A program made the translations under genes and the position numbers. The notes beneath the pieces are model-generated. The model was not told the origin of the DNA, did not search any database, and worked only from the letters and a program-made list of their open reading frames with translations. Below are positions 1-12,646 of a stretch of 64,000 bases of DNA, piece after piece. Source of the DNA: Halocaridina rubra. Lineage: Eukaryota; Arthropoda; Malacostraca; Decapoda; Atyidae. How positions within the stretch are numbered: position 1 is the first letter of the stretch; each line of letters opens with the position of its first letter. The stretch covers positions 46,001-110,000 of the forward strand of contig JAXCGZ010003851.1 of the NCBI GenBank assembly GCA_037179515.1. Direction: 5' to 3'.

Positions 1-700
1 CATTTGCAGTGATTAAAAAAATAAGATCTACAGCGAAGATCGCTAATTGTTTTCAAGTATTTAAGTCCCTTATATTTATTGAGACGATCTCTAAAAAAAC
101 GATTTAAGTAGTAAATAAAAAATAAGATCCACTCCAGAAGTTGCTAATTGTTTCCAATTGAAGGCAGTTTTTTTTTTCTTTCCCGGTGTCACACTCATAA
201 AAAAAAGTAGTCGGAGTCTCTTACATTTTTTGAGACGAACTCAGAAAACCATGTACCAAAGCTTTAGGATCACTGTTAACAGACTAGATTTAATATCAGA
301 TCTAGAGTTAGTTTCTCATTCGTAATTTTCAATGGGAAAATTCGTCACTGAGTAAAATATTCAGTAAATTCAGAAGAAAAAAAATATTCTTATCATCACT
401 TGAATAAAAGTTTTTTTTAATTCATACTTTTCACTGGAGCTTCTTTTGATTTCTATGCCAGTTCTAGAGTATAAGTTTCTCATTCCAACTTCATTAGGAA
501 GTTTAGTGTCTGAGTAAGTACTTGTGTGTAAGTTTCCAATTCACAGTTTTCACAAAAAGTTTTGGTGTCCGTATCAGCTCATAATTATAAGTTCCTATTT
601 CAAAATTTTTACAAAAATATAGGTTTCTAACTTTAAAATTTTTAACAAGACATTAACCAATATAGTCAAACGGAATCTCGGACGGCAACATAGTTCTTTA
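1..700. repeat. Decayed direct repeats, AT-rich
   Basis: Related phrases recur with drift, for example 'gctaattgttt' followed by 'ttgagacga' near 40-95 and again near 145-240, and 'agtttctcatt' near 310 and 475. This looks like an old tandem array whose units have diverged. No coding potential is visible. Confidence 0.45.
165..208 (+). mobile_element. Family D 3' end fragment
   Basis: A T-run, then 'cccggtgtcacactcat', then an A-run. This is the terminal module of family D (compare the complement at 3053-3090). The fragment sits inside the decayed repeat of the first 700 bases, so it inserted after the array formed. Confidence 0.5.
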
Positions 701-779
701 AAGCTGTGATTTTTCTTCAAAGTATCTTTAAAAAACTTAATTAAAGGGGCTTTATTACTCAGAAATCTCATAGGGCAAT

Positions 780-1660
780 ACTGCTCTCTAATCTGGAAAT
801 TCTCTTTAGAGTATTTCTAAAAACGTTAAATAAGAAGGGTCTTATGTAATAACACAGAACTTTGACATGACCTCTCCTAACTATCTCTTAAAACGGTAAA
901 GTAGAAAGGTCAAAATTTATTTGGAAATATAAAACAGAAACACTGCTCTTTGAGCACCGAAATCGCCTTAGAATATCTCTTAAGAACGTTAATGAACAAG
1001 GAGCAATATTCAGGGAATTAATAAGGTAACGTTTCGAAAAACGTTAATGAACAAGGAACAATACTTATTCAGGAATTTCACAGAATAACGATTCTAAATA
1101 CGTTAATGAACAAGGGCCACTAATTTATTCAGGGGTTCTATAGGGTAATATTTATAAATACGTTAACGAACTAGGAACACTAATTTATTTAGGGGCTCTA
1201 TAGGGTAACGTTTCTAAAAACGTTAAAGAACAAGGAATACTCTTTATTCAGGGATTTTATAGGGTAACGTTTCTAAAAGCGTTAATGAACAAGACCACTA
1301 TTTATTCACTTCTGAATACGTTAATGAACAAGGAACAATATTTTTTCAAGGATTTAATATAAATCTTTATTTCCATTATACAATGGGTATTCGTCAGCCG
1401 GGGCAAGCCCCAACCGCCCACTGTAGTGACCAACCACAGCAGTAACTTGCCAGTAAAAAAGTTAAACTCTCGGTCTTGGACGGGAACCGATCTCTCGACC
1501 TCGTGAATGCGAAGCCAGCGCGTTACCACGTTAATTAACAAGGAACAATATTTAGCCAGGAATTACTCTTGACGCTCTGAATTCTCTTCAGAATAAATCT
1601 CAAAAACGTTAATGAAGAGGAAGCAATATTTCTACAAGGTAACACAGGCACTTCGAGATC
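780..1660 (+). repeat. Degenerate ~60-bp tandem array
   Basis: The phrase 'acgttaatgaacaagg' (with small changes) recurs about every 55-65 bases from roughly 985 to 1610. It is followed each time by 'aatatttattcaggg' and 'atagggtaacgtttctaaa'. Earlier, more decayed units begin near 780. A tRNA-like SINE interrupts the array at 1361-1528. No gene is seen. Confidence 0.7.
1361..1528 (-). mobile_element. Family F tRNA-like SINE
   Basis: On the minus strand the head contains 'tggtaacgcgctggcttcg' and a B-box-like 'gatcggttcccgtcc', as in a tRNA-derived promoter; the very 5' end seems truncated. The tail reads 'gaatacccattgtataatgg' followed by 'aaataaagattt'. That tail closely resembles the 3' end of the LINE at 19582-22640, so the element was probably mobilised by that LINE family. 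It interrupts the ~60-bp array. The exact 5' boundary is uncertain. Confidence 0.6.
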
Positions 1661-1680
1661 TCCCTTCTAGTTAGAGTATC

Positions 1681-3050
1681 TCTTAAACATACATACATAC
1701 ATATACACGTGCCTCATTCCCCCTTGTAAGGGGGATGGCCGAACCAAAAAACGCGCATTCACCACGATCCACACATACCTCAACCACTCCTCTCAGCTCC
1801 TCTTAACAAACCTTCATTAAAAAGGGGGTGATACTTATGCAGGTAAGAATGTAAAAATTGGATACTTCCTCCTTCACGATAAAAAAAAAAATGTGATAAA
1901 AACGAAGTCAAGAGGATAAAAATAAAGAATCGCGAATGCCAAGTGAAATTTCTTGGTAAGAGACTAGTAGAAATCTGGGAATTGGGGGAAGACGATGACA
2001 CACAAGACTGTAAAATGGGGGGAGAAGCTTTCATTCCTCCTCCTCCTCCCCCCCTTCTTTTTCTTTCTTCTTTTCTGTTGCTTGACGCATTCAATTACTT
2101 TTATTTCTTCTCTCTCTTCTTCTTGTTTGCTTGCTTCTATTGCTTGACGCATCCCATGCTTGAACATTATCTTCTTCTTTAACTTGACAGACTCACTTGC
2201 TCCTGTCAGCTCAAAAGATTTTAATTCTGTTTTTTATGAGTTTTGTATTCAGGTTTAACAATCACTGCCATCTGTTTTCAATGTTGCCGGTAATATTCAA
2301 GTTTTATCTTCGTTATCGCCATTAATATCATTTATAAGATCAATAATTGTAATTTTTTCTTCTTTTCAGTCAATTTTAACTCCTCGTTAAAAAATAATTT
2401 AGGTTTTATTCATTATTGTCATTTTCCATATGTCATCAGCATTATTATTAGTCGTTTTTACCGTTGTCTCATTCTCTTTTCCATATCTCAAAGAATAATT
2501 TCCAGACTTTTCTTTCCAATACTGTCGTTATTTCAATTATTATCGTCGTCTTTCTTTTAAGGTTCCAATTCATTCTCATTTTTTTTTCAATTCTTGATGA
2601 ATAATTTCCTCTTTTACCCTCATTATCATCATCACTTCAGTATCAGAATTATTCTCTCATTTTATTCTCATTTTCCTTTTCCTTTTTCCATTTTTCAGTC
2701 ATTAATGACCACCCGTATCATTTTCATCGCGTAACAGACTCGGAAGGGAACCCTGCATTTTCCCAGCGCGCGCGAAAAAAAAACAAAAGCATATCTCATA
2801 CACCGTGATTCTGGAGGGAAAAAAAAATCCCAAACATTTATTTTTGCCAGCTCAAGAACAGCTGTTGATATTAGTGGTCACGTCCATTCGAGAAAACGGT
2901 AAGATAATCTTCTCATTTTAGACAATTAATCGATTACACTCATTGTATATCGTTCTTCTTTAAAGGTCTGTTGGGCTCTCCTAAGATGCACAATGCGTTT
3001 TTGAGGAAGCCTACAAATTTTATTCTTTAACAAGACACTTAGCTTTCAAG
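1681..3050. other. AT-rich stretch, no gene recognised
   Basis: Contains T/C-rich low-complexity sequence (about 2030-2150 and 2390-2700) and a short GC-richer patch near 2750. No splice-flanked exon, conserved protein or repeat family was recognised. Confidence 0.5.
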
Positions 3051-3052
3051 TA

Positions 3053-3245
3053 TTTTTTTAATGAGTGTGACACCGGGACAGGCAAAGCTGCCCTCATCAA
3101 TAAATGCCCGGGCACGAGAAAATACCCAGACGAAGGAAAAGAAAATGGTTAAGAACAAGGCAGAGATGAGGCAACGTCACACAAACGAAACCGACAAACA
3201 GAAAAAAAGTCAAAATACTGAGGACAAGAGATATGGAGGACTAGG
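3053..3245 (-). mobile_element. Family D A-tailed retroelement
   Basis: Plus strand reads T-run, 'atgagtgtgacaccgggaca', 'ctgccctcatcaataaa', 'gcccgggcacgag', then 'gacgaaggaaaagaaa'. Its best relatives are 5832-5965 and 37479-37660. The T-run at the left makes this the A-tailed 3' end of a minus-sense retroelement. No coding region is visible and the 5' limit is not defined. Confidence 0.6.
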
Positions 3246-3782
3246 CCCAGGCCATGAGATGACGATAGATCTGGTTTTTGAAGGATGATAGGTCTTAAGA
3301 ATTAGGAAAGACAGTTTACTAGACAGAAGCCTTGGATTATTATTATTATTATTGCAGGACATCCACACAAAGGGCAGTTTTGCAGTATTCGAAACCCGTG
3401 CTCGTCAGGATGCTGTTTCTCCATAAAGTCAATACATCTAGTGGTGTACTCACTGAACCTGTGTTGACAGGGTGTTACAGCACGACGTACTATTCTAGCT
3501 TTGCACTGTTCTGGCTGAAGTGAAAAAGTATGATTTTTTTTTTTACTTTAAAGAAACCGTAATAACAAGTATCGAAGTCTGGATAAAGTTAATCTAAAAC
3601 TATAACAGTAAATTTATCGAAGCTAACAGAACTAGTCCAATCTGTTACCTCTGCACCTTCAGGCACTACATCAGTAGGTATGTTATGGAAGACAAACGTG
3701 GAAGAGGATCTTTAAATACTTTTATGTAAAATAAAAATATCTAACTTGACTCCATGCCATTCTAGACATTCACATACACACA

Positions 3783-3785
<3 letters not shown>

Positions 3786-3870
<85 letters not shown>
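3786..3870. repeat. (TA)n microsatellite
   Basis: About 85 bases of uninterrupted TA. Confidence 0.98.
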
Positions 3871-3873
<3 letters not shown>

Positions 3874-4083
3874 CTTCTTCTTCATCTTATCATTATTATA
3901 TCTCAATGTCAGAAACAGGAACGGTGATACGGTTACCTGAAGGACAAACATTGCGTCAAGAGGTAGGCTACATAGTCATTATAAATACATGATATGTTGC
4001 AATACAACGTGGCTCAAGGTTTTTTCACTTTGCAACTATCAGAAGAAAAAAATAAATATTCATAAGTATTTTATTGTCTTTAC

Positions 4084-4084
<1 letters not shown>

Positions 4085-4162
<78 letters not shown>
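4085..4162. repeat. (TA)n microsatellite
   Basis: About 78 bases of TA, ending in a T-rich stretch. Both strands translate to Tyr-Ile repeats that are not proteins. Confidence 0.98.
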
Positions 4163-4165
<3 letters not shown>

Positions 4166-4537
4166 ATTTTATTTTTTTTTACCAAGGATCGATGTATATC
4201 TGCTTGTGCGTCTTGACTCGGCCATCCTCTTACAAGGTGGTTTGCAGCCACTGTATATGTTCTTGCATGTGTTGAAATATTTTGTACCAAATCCTTGAAA
4301 AGACAATCACTCTATCTATAAAGAGAGAGACTCTTAGCTCGAGGAAAATATGAAGGGAGGGATTCTTAGCCCCCTCTCTCCGCCCCATTTAGTCGCTTGT
4401 TAAAACACACAGGGGAACACGCAGAAGGTATTCTTGCCTCCCGTCCCATGAGAAGAAACAACTTGCGTAGTGAGAATAAAATACAGGAGGCAGAGGAAAT
4501 CTCTGCTTCTCATTTTGAGAGAAAACACTATTTGGAA

Positions 4538-4580
4538 AAAAAAAAAAAAAAAAAAAAAAAGAGAGAGAGAGAGAGAGAGA
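4538..4580. repeat. A-run joined to (GA)n
   Basis: A run of about 23 A followed directly by (GA)n. Confidence 0.9.
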
Positions 4581-4861
4581 AGAAGCAGAGAGAGATTGCG
4601 CTATATTACATATGATAAAGAATACTTGTCAAATACTTTAAAAAACTAATACATACGAAACCGTTATGATCATTAAACACTATGGTAAAAAAAAAAAAGG
4701 ATCTATATATCAGGAGTCCAAGGAGAGACATTATCTCATGGAGGTAATACTACGGAGAATGTAGACCGTACCTCAGACACTCCCTTTTACGCGTCATATT
4801 GAACCATTACAATTGTAGTACTTTTTACATTATTAAGAGTTTACTATGAAATTTTACACAT

Positions 4862-5032
4862 GGGGACACGGCAGCTCAGTGGTAGAGAGCGCAAGTTGGG
4901 AAGTGACGAGCCAGACATTCGCGTAGTCCGATCCCGCCGCGGTGGTGTTAGGAATAGCATCCAACCTTAATTCCCCAGCTCCAACTTGTGTGTCCTTCCC
5001 CATTTGAATAGGGGCCAATTGTGAAACCGAAA
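4862..5032 (+). mobile_element. Family B SINE, full copy
   Basis: The tRNA-like head has an A box (gcagctcagtggtagag) and a B-box-like 'gtagtccgatcccgcc'. The body has 'gcatccaaccttaattcccc' and 'agctccaacttg'. The tail hairpin is 'ccccatttgaatagggg', ending in 'attgtgaaacc'. It is the clearest example that the family is tRNA-derived rather than a functional tRNA: the head runs on without a break into the tail. Confidence 0.8.
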
Positions 5033-5070
5033 AGTCTGAGAATTATATGTAATTAATTATTACATTTACA

Positions 5071-5349
5071 GTGGACCGCGGGTTAGCAGTGGTTAGAGCA
5101 CTTGACTTGGAAGACGACAGATAAGCGATCGTGCAAACCTTTGCGATAGGAAGGGTATCAAGCTTAATTCCCCAGCTCTAGCCTGTCTGTGTCAATCCGC
5201 ATAATGGGGACTGATAGTAACACAAAACGCGATCGAGAAATCCGCGGGGTGATAGGGAGGGCATCCAGCTTAATACCCCAGCTCTGGCCTGTCTACCTCC
5301 ATCCCAAAAATGAGGACTAACAGTGACACAAAACGACAAACATACAATA
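5071..5349 (+). mobile_element. Family B SINE with duplicated tail
   Basis: A tRNA-like head (gcgggttagcagtggttaga) is followed by a normal family B tail ending near 5227. A second partial copy (5228-5335) restarts at the B-box region ('gcgatcgagaaatccgcggg') and repeats the tail. The 10-base sequence 'attacattta' flanks the whole unit (5059-5068 and 5350-5359), a possible target-site duplication that would make the double tail part of one insertion. Confidence 0.7.
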
Positions 5350-5440
5350 ATTACATTTAGAACACATTAACAATGTGACAAGCTTAGTCCTTGAGAATAA
5401 TAACAGAATTAATGGCTCCACACTTATCATATGAGGATGT

Positions 5441-5632
5441 AGTCACCGTGGCTCAAGCGGTAGCGTCCGCGACTCTAAGGCGTCAGGTCGAAGGTTTGCG
5501 CCCCGCCACGGTCTGAGGTTAGCAAGGACATGTACTCAGGGTAAGGATTACATCTGCCAAAACAAGTCCTTCGCAAGAAGGCAACCGTCCTAGCTCTTAG
5601 ATGAAAAGGGAGTCCGTGACGTAAAACCGAAC
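5441..5632 (+). mobile_element. Family A SINE, full length
   Basis: Starts 'agtcaccgtggctcaagcgg' (A box), with the diverged B box 'ggtttgcgcccc', and ends 'gtccgtgacgtaaaaccg', after which (CA)n follows directly. No clear target-site duplication, probably because the 3' flank became a microsatellite. Confidence 0.85.
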
Positions 5633-5831
5633 ACACACACACACACACACGGTTGTTTTCAACTCTAAATATGACGGAACCTGAAACGACTTACTTGTAG
5701 GTTGTTGGGTCTCACGGCAGAAGAACCATACCACTTGCCCTGTGGATGATCCAAGCAGGAAGGCGAAGGGTGTTTTGTGGCAACTCTTTATCCCCCCCCT
5801 AAGGAGTTAAGAGGAGTGATCAAGCCAAGAT

Positions 5832-5965
5832 GGCTTTTTTTTTTTTTGTCCCCACCGGGACAGGTAAAAACTGCACTCATCAATAAAGGCCCGGGCATGA
5901 GAAAACACCAAGACGAAGGAAAAGAAAGAGATTAAGGACAAGGCAGAGCCAAAGACAGCCAAAAA
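5832..5965 (-). mobile_element. Family D retroelement fragment
   Basis: T-run, 'ccaccgggacaggtaaaaac', 'aaaggcccgggcatgag', 'gacgaaggaaaagaaa'. Minus-sense by its tail. The distal part fades near 5965. Confidence 0.6.
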
Positions 5966-6098
5966 TCTCGTTTGTTCAGTAGATAAAATATTCGTAGAAT
6001 CAAGAAATCCACATATAGGAACAAAAACGACATATCAATACAAATTGTACTAAATGTCGTTGCTGCTATCTCCAGACTAATAAGTAAAATATATGATG

Positions 6099-6100
<2 letters not shown>

Positions 6101-6196
<96 letters not shown>

Positions 6197-6197
6197 T
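6101..6197. repeat. (TA)n microsatellite
   Basis: About 97 bases of TA with one G interruption. Confidence 0.97.
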
Positions 6198-6324
6198 AAA
6201 GGGGGCTTAGGGTATCATTATTACTCGTATGTATGGCATTTCCTGTGCTATTTTCAATACCTTACTGTTTTCAATGTCAACTATAACAATAAGTAAGATG
6301 ATACAATCGAATCGCACATCTATA

Positions 6325-6362
6325 CCGGCGCCCCCAAGGGGGGGTAGCCGACATCAAAGGCG
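6325..6362. repeat. Shared GC-rich repeat fragment
   Basis: 'aaggggggggtagccgacat' style sequence: the core 'ggggtagccgacatcaa' matches, in the opposite orientation, 'gatatcggctacccccc' at about 41855-41875. It is probably a remnant of an unnamed dispersed repeat. Confidence 0.4.
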
Positions 6363-6442
6363 TGGGGGAAGTACCCCCCACCCCCCCTGACGCCATGAGA
6401 CATAAATAGGCTGAAACAAAATAAAGATAAGTTTTGGGAAGC

Positions 6443-6479
6443 CCCCCCCCCCCCCCCCCCCCCTCTCTCTCTCTCTCTC
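6443..6479. repeat. C-run joined to (CT)n
   Basis: About 21 C then (CT)n. Confidence 0.95.
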
Positions 6480-6534
6480 CACAAAAGAATTTCTAGGACT
6501 AAGAGCTTGTGAAACAAGAAATAGTCTAAATTTG

Positions 6535-6930
6535 TTACTATTACAGACTCTCCTTTCTCTGGATGGGTTATGCCGAAACAGTTTAAACATAGGTGACAGG
6601 CGCAGTATTCTTGAAAAAGAAAATCCAAGAAAAAAAGATCTAGGAAACTAGCAAATGTCTTAAATATAATTATCACAGACTGTTTTCTCTTTCTCACTAG
6701 GCTACGCCGGAAGGCTAAACATAAGTAGTCCAAGAACATGTGACAAAAGTTATTTATAGTCTACATTAATTACTATCATAGACATTGTAAATTAGTCCCG
6801 GAAGGAAAATAAAAGAAACAAGTAAAATATCCAAGATATTACTTTAACAGAGTCTGTTTCCACTTTCTCGCCAAGGTGTGCCGAAAAGATAAACACAGGT
6901 GACGCCTTGCAGTCTATCCGCGCCATCATG
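6535..6930. repeat. Degenerate ~150-bp tandem repeat, three units
   Basis: Three copies of 'acagactct' or variant, then 'tttctc', then 'gccg(a)aa', then 'taaacataggtgac' occur near 6540-6600, 6675-6730 and 6845-6915. Spacing is about 140-165 bases. No coding function is seen. Confidence 0.5.
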
Positions 6931-8433
6931 GCTGCATTCAAGACAAGGTCTTCAAAAGATGGAAAAATTTCAGGTCACAATGACTAAATATTCAAAGTAA
7001 AAGATACTCGTGTCATGATAGCTGGATATTTTTAGAGAGAAAGAATGGAACGGGTAATAAAAACTATGAATTAATAATATTTAAGAGAAAGTTTGGAAGA
7101 AGAAAGAATTGGTCTTAGGAAAAATAAATCTAAAAACAAGAAATTACTTTTTCTTGATAAGGCTAGAAATTGTTAATTGTAATAATAAGCATTCTAATAT
7201 AAAAAGTGAAGAAATATTTAGATGTGTAAGACAAATGGACAAAACGAATAAAGATAACAGATCCGTTTACATCTTAAACTGTGCTAATTGTACATCAAAA
7301 TAGCCTAACCCATAAAAACTAGGCAGAAATAGTGAGTAACCATCTTACCTTGGTCCCGATTGGGATACTAATTCTTTACAGATATGAACAAAACTCCACA
7401 GTAATTCGGATAGAATAGCATTTTCTGCACTGCATTAGCATGCGCCATAAATGAACAGAAATGGGCCTATATACCCCATACAAGAAGAGATTTCAAGATG
7501 TTAGCGTATCTATAGTTGAAAGCAACAAAAAGTATTAGATCTATAATGAGGGTGAAACTAGAGTTAAACTATAAACACATTCTGATATGTTTGACAGATC
7601 TTTTTGATTCCCGATAGCTGTATTAATAAAGGTTATCCTTTTGTCCCCAATTAGAGCATTCCATCACTATCTTCAGGCAATATAAAATACCATGCCGGCC
7701 TCTATATAGCAATAAAGGTAGCATTCTCAGCCCTCCATTGGAATCTATCCACTCTGTCATCGGACGCAATCCAATACCACGTGCTATAAACTGCAAAAAT
7801 CAACATTTCGAGAAATTTTGCTTTGTCGTCCCTTGAGTTTTGTTACACCCTTTCACAAATGTCAGAAACTGACGTACACATGAATTTACCTCTAAAATGT
7901 GGTTCCTTTTGATTTCATATTTTTTTTTCATTTTCATACTCATTTACACGAGTGTACCACAGGCACACTGTCTATAAATAACGAATTCTACAAGATTTCC
8001 TTTTCGTGAAATGACGGCTCTTATATTTATTCCATCTTGCTTTTTGTTTACATCAATTTATATAACACTGCCACAGGCACACATCCTATGAACCATAGAG
8101 AACGACAAATTCTACACATTTATTTTATTCAAACAAACCTCGTACATATAAAACTGCCATTTCACATGGAATTACAATATCCAATAGTATCTGACAGAAA
8201 CTGCCTCTTACATTTTTTCACTATTTTTTCCAACCCTAAATTGTCCTGCACTGGTCCTCGTTCATGCAACTTAGGGTATTCTTATATATATACACTAGTA
8301 ATAAAGAAAAAGTACAATACTTTACTGAAAATTATTTTGGGGGGGTTGGGTTGGGAAGGATAACTTAATCCTCGATTTTTAGTCTGACAAGTGATAGACT
8401 ATGGAGTATAGGGTTTCTGCTTACTGTATGAAG

Positions 8434-8437
<4 letters not shown>
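6931..8437. other. AT-rich unique stretch, no gene recognised
   Basis: No repeat family, exon or RNA gene was recognised. The 'tcacactgccac..cacat' phrases near 7950-8080 recur locally but are short. Confidence 0.4.
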
Positions 8438-8524
<87 letters not shown>

Positions 8525-8549
8525 CGTATGTGTGTGTGTGTGTGTGTGT
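8438..8549. repeat. (TA)n then (TG)n microsatellite
   Basis: About 81 bases of TA, a ten-base spacer, then (TG)n. Confidence 0.96.
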
Positions 8550-8613
8550 CAAATTGTGTGTGCTAGTGTGTTAATCATCATTAAGAAATTATCATTTTAC
8601 AGATTTCACAGTA

Positions 8614-8630
8614 ACAACAACAACAACAAC

Positions 8631-8684
<54 letters not shown>
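8614..8684. repeat. (AAC)n-(AAT)n microsatellite
   Basis: A few AAC units pass directly into (AAT)n. Confidence 0.96.
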
Positions 8685-8685
<1 letters not shown>

Positions 8686-9066
8686 CTTAGGACATATATG
8701 TCGATAACTATAAATCACACAACTTTTACCAAGATTTCCAACTAACCAGTAAATGTTTCATGCAAACAAAAATATACATCCAATGAAGAAAAAAATTATA
8801 ATGACAATTTTATGGTCCAATATCTTAGAGCAAATGCTATTTTAAAACATATTAATGATCGTAACCTCTTTTAAGATGTATCAGTTTTATATACTGCAAA
8901 CATAAAAAAATATTAAACTTAGGAATTACTGGCACTTCATTAGGAGTGAAGCAAATGTTTGACTGTCGCTTAATCTTGTTTCATTTCACTTTAACAGATG
9001 ACTAACACCACATATCACCGGTTATTGTGCTATTTAAGTTGTTAAATTAGAATATATAATGTTACA

Positions 9067-9068
<2 letters not shown>

Positions 9069-9122
<54 letters not shown>
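9069..9122. repeat. (GA)n microsatellite
   Basis: About 54 bases of GA. Confidence 0.98.
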
Positions 9123-9126
<4 letters not shown>

Positions 9127-9459
9127 TAACTATTTAAGTAGATCATAAAGTTTACTTAAAATTCCACTTTTACAATAAGCAAAGGCAAAAAATATAACAA
9201 TTATAATTCAGAAAATTACAATAAAACATGAAATAACGTACGAAAAATTCAGAAAATCTACATATACATGAAATAAAAATACCATACATATATACAATAT
9301 ACAAGTCGCAATAGATAAATACAGACAGTCGGCCATGTTCGATGTCAGTGAAACGGAAGACGCCTGTTTCCATGGCAATGAATAGTCTAGAAATCTCAGC
9401 AGGGTCTCGCCTCTTGATTTTTTATTTTATTTTTTTAAACATTCACGCTAGCTGTTTAA

Positions 9460-9461
<2 letters not shown>

Positions 9462-9497
<36 letters not shown>
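9462..9497. repeat. (CT)n microsatellite
   Basis: About 36 bases of CT. Confidence 0.97.
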
Positions 9498-9499
<2 letters not shown>

Positions 9500-9500
<1 letters not shown>

Positions 9501-11183
9501 ATGTATGACACATGCCCCACAACTCTTATGATATTGATTTTATTGAAACCTCTCTTTCCAATTCACACCTTGGGTGTTAATTTTCACTTGCTCGCTGAAA
9601 CTTTCCTAACGGCTATTCGTTCATTTTCCCTCCATTCGCCTTTATTTCCGCGTCGTAGGTACAACTTACCTTATATGTAAAGGGAGTTTTAACGCGTATC
9701 TCGTGTACCTTTCCTCTCTTAATTAAGGTATTGCTTTGACTCGGCCAGTCTCATAAAAAGGAGTATAGCCTCTGCATATAAACAGACTGTGGTTCTCACG
9801 AATATAAAATTGCTAATTGTCTTACATTAGCACCTGGACTTATAGCACTATTCGGTGCTAGTGTCTATTGCACCTCAACCTAACATAACCTGGTTGGGTT
9901 AAGGTAGGAAACATCAGAATACATATAGTGAGCAGACCGTATATTTCAATAACACCCATTATTCTTTTGCACCATTTTCTATCAATGAATATGACATCGT
10001 ATTTTATAAATTTTCCATTTATCATAGAATCAATCAATACATTTAACGTCATGGGCTAAATTGAAAGGACCACATCAAAAATGGCTTCCGAGTGTAAATT
10101 TTGGCTGGCAGCCATTTTTCTCAACCAAAGCAATCCACTTAATTTTCTCAGTAGGGTAAGAAATCATACTACCCCAAAATGCTCAATAATCAATTTAAAT
10201 TGGGTTGATCTAGATACAGTTCCCTTTGGCTATAATAAAACCGAACAGTGGGGTTGTGCGACAAAATTATAATTTCACATAGCCTACAGACTGATATTTT
10301 CAATTTCTTAACAACGTATCACTCTTGTTGGCGAACTGCCATTTTGTCGACATATACCGTCCGTTTCTTAATTCAATATAATATTCATCGAAACGGCACA
10401 AACATCGTAATTTAATTGACTAGGTTTAAAATAGCTCTTGTATATATCAAATCGAAACAATTTGGTTGAGTTATATTTACCAATTTCAGATCATGTAAAA
10501 AACAAGATAATTCTGGTTAGATTGTTTCACCTTGTCAACTGAGGTCAGGTGAGGTTAAGTAAAGAGATGTATTTTACAAATCAAGTAAATATATTGTTTT
10601 TACTAGAACCCCTAGTACAAGCTAACAGTCTATTAGATATTCAGGGTTCTTATACCAATAACCACATAACAATTCGACCATATTTGTTTGATGCGTGCTA
10701 CATGGTGTGACCATTGTGAATCACGACACCTAAAAATAATCATCGGTCGAGGGAACTCAAGATGAGTTGTATGTTGGTTAACATGAATGCCAAGATTTGA
10801 CTCTGTATCAAGCGGAACGGAGAACATCTGTTACATTTTTAGTCTACCTATTTACTAACCTCGTGAAGACGTTATTCTCAAGTCAAAAATAAAACCCTTC
10901 TGAACAGATTCTTACGAGTTTACATAATCAATCTAGGAAACTTTGTTTACCTTGAGCGAAAAAAAGTACATGTTAATTAGTAGCATAAAAAATTGACTTG
11001 ATAAGAGTTGGCACTAAATATGGCTTCATTCGCCCTTGATGATCAAGTTTTCACTTGAGAATGTTCTCTCAAAAATTCGTGAATCCAGTTCTATGATATT
11101 ACGGCCACAAAATACACCCTCATTACACTATAGAGGAGTTTGCACCCAATTTCCACAATAATATTCTCGTAAGTGACTAAGGC

Positions 11184-11185
<2 letters not shown>
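9500..11185. other. Unique AT-rich stretch, no gene recognised
   Basis: Short 'aacctaac' and 'ttgggttaagg' phrases at 9876-9905 are the only notable motifs. No exon or repeat family could be supported. Confidence 0.4.
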
Positions 11186-11218
<33 letters not shown>

Positions 11219-11512
11219 TAATAAATTTTAACACTGAAATAACAGTTCTCGAATGGTACTTGCTGTTATAAAATTCCATTAAGCTCGCACACACACATAT
11301 CTGCCAAGCAGTTATTTACAGTTGCCACATATCTCGTGTGCTTAAAGTACGTTGTACTTAGACTAAATACTAGGTAAAGAGACGGTTTTAGACGGTAAAA
11401 AGTTTATAATCGAGTAATGTAAACATATAATGTTAACAGAAAATAAAATGCGAATTATCATTGGGAAAAAGTTTACAGATCAATCTATAAAAAGTAGAAA
11501 AAAGTAGTTTTT

Positions 11513-11516
<4 letters not shown>

Positions 11517-11608
<92 letters not shown>
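11517..11608. repeat. (TA)n then (TG)n microsatellite
   Basis: TA array joined directly to a (TG)n array. Confidence 0.97.
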
Positions 11609-11610
<2 letters not shown>

Positions 11611-11714
11611 TCAACCTTTGTATAACGCAATTCACAGTACAAGGGTACAAGCTTTATAAACGAGAACGAAGCAGTATAAAGCCATTTTCCCTCTTTCTAA
11701 TATATTATTCTTCA

Positions 11715-11754
<40 letters not shown>

Positions 11755-12111
11755 AGTGAGTCCGCGACTCAAGTATTGCACACCAGTAAAGTACAATAAG
11801 GGTGAAAGATCCTAAATGGATTAAAAGAAACGACTTCAACAAGTATAGCTTTACATTCTCTATTTCTATAGCATACACCAACAGGTTACTAAGTCAAAAG
11901 GAATAAGAAGCCCTACAATCTCTCTCTCTCTCTCTCTCTCTCCGTTGTTCACGATTTAAAGTACGAAACATTAAGGTCATGGGAAAATTACATTGATCAT
12001 TCGAAGATTCTCCTACTTATAGATATTTTTATTTTTAATGATAGGCCTACTTACTCTCAAGTTTCTAGAAAGACAAAAATTAGCTTTATTGTAAAATACC
12101 ACTGTAAATCT

Positions 12112-12264
12112 ATAACGGTAGCTCATTGGTAAAGTGCGCGAGTCAGGAAGCGATTAACGCGGATTAGATCCCTGCGGGCGTTAAGGATGGGCATCCAGCC
12201 TTATGCCTCAGCTCCCACATGGCTGCGTCCAACTCCATTCGAATGGGGAGTAATTTTGACATGA
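12112..12264 (+). mobile_element. Family B SINE, full copy
   Basis: A-box-like 'ggtagctcattggtaaagtg', B-box-like 'ggattagatccctgcg', 'gggcatccagccttatgcct', then the tail hairpin 'ccattcgaatgg' and 'agtaattttgacat'. Confidence 0.75.
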
Positions 12265-12571
12265 TATGGTGTACTTAGGTAATTATAACCATTGCATATT
12301 TTTGTTTGTTAATATTAAGAAAATTTTAAAAAGAAAAAAAACAATTGCATACTAGAATTACCTTCATCAATAATTTACACTCATATTATGTAGCATATAT
12401 TGACAATTGCATAGAACTATCACCTTATATTTAGGTCTCATCTTACAAGCATGTGTGGGATAGTTATTAAAGCTGACATGATGTCACTAATTTTGATGGT
12501 GCTTGTTCAACCAGTTCCAAAAAGAATACTTCAAGAGCGCAAAGTATACAAAAATAATGATTTACCGAGTA

Positions 12572-12646
12572 TCAGCCTTCATTCCCCAGCTCCAAACTCT
12601 CAATGTCCACCCCCATTCGATTGGGGATTAATAGTGAAAAAAAGCG
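12572..12646 (+). mobile_element. Family B SINE tail fragment
   Basis: 'cagccttcattccccagctc' and 'cccccattcgattgggg', then 'attaatagtgaaa'. The head is missing (5' truncation). Confidence 0.7.
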
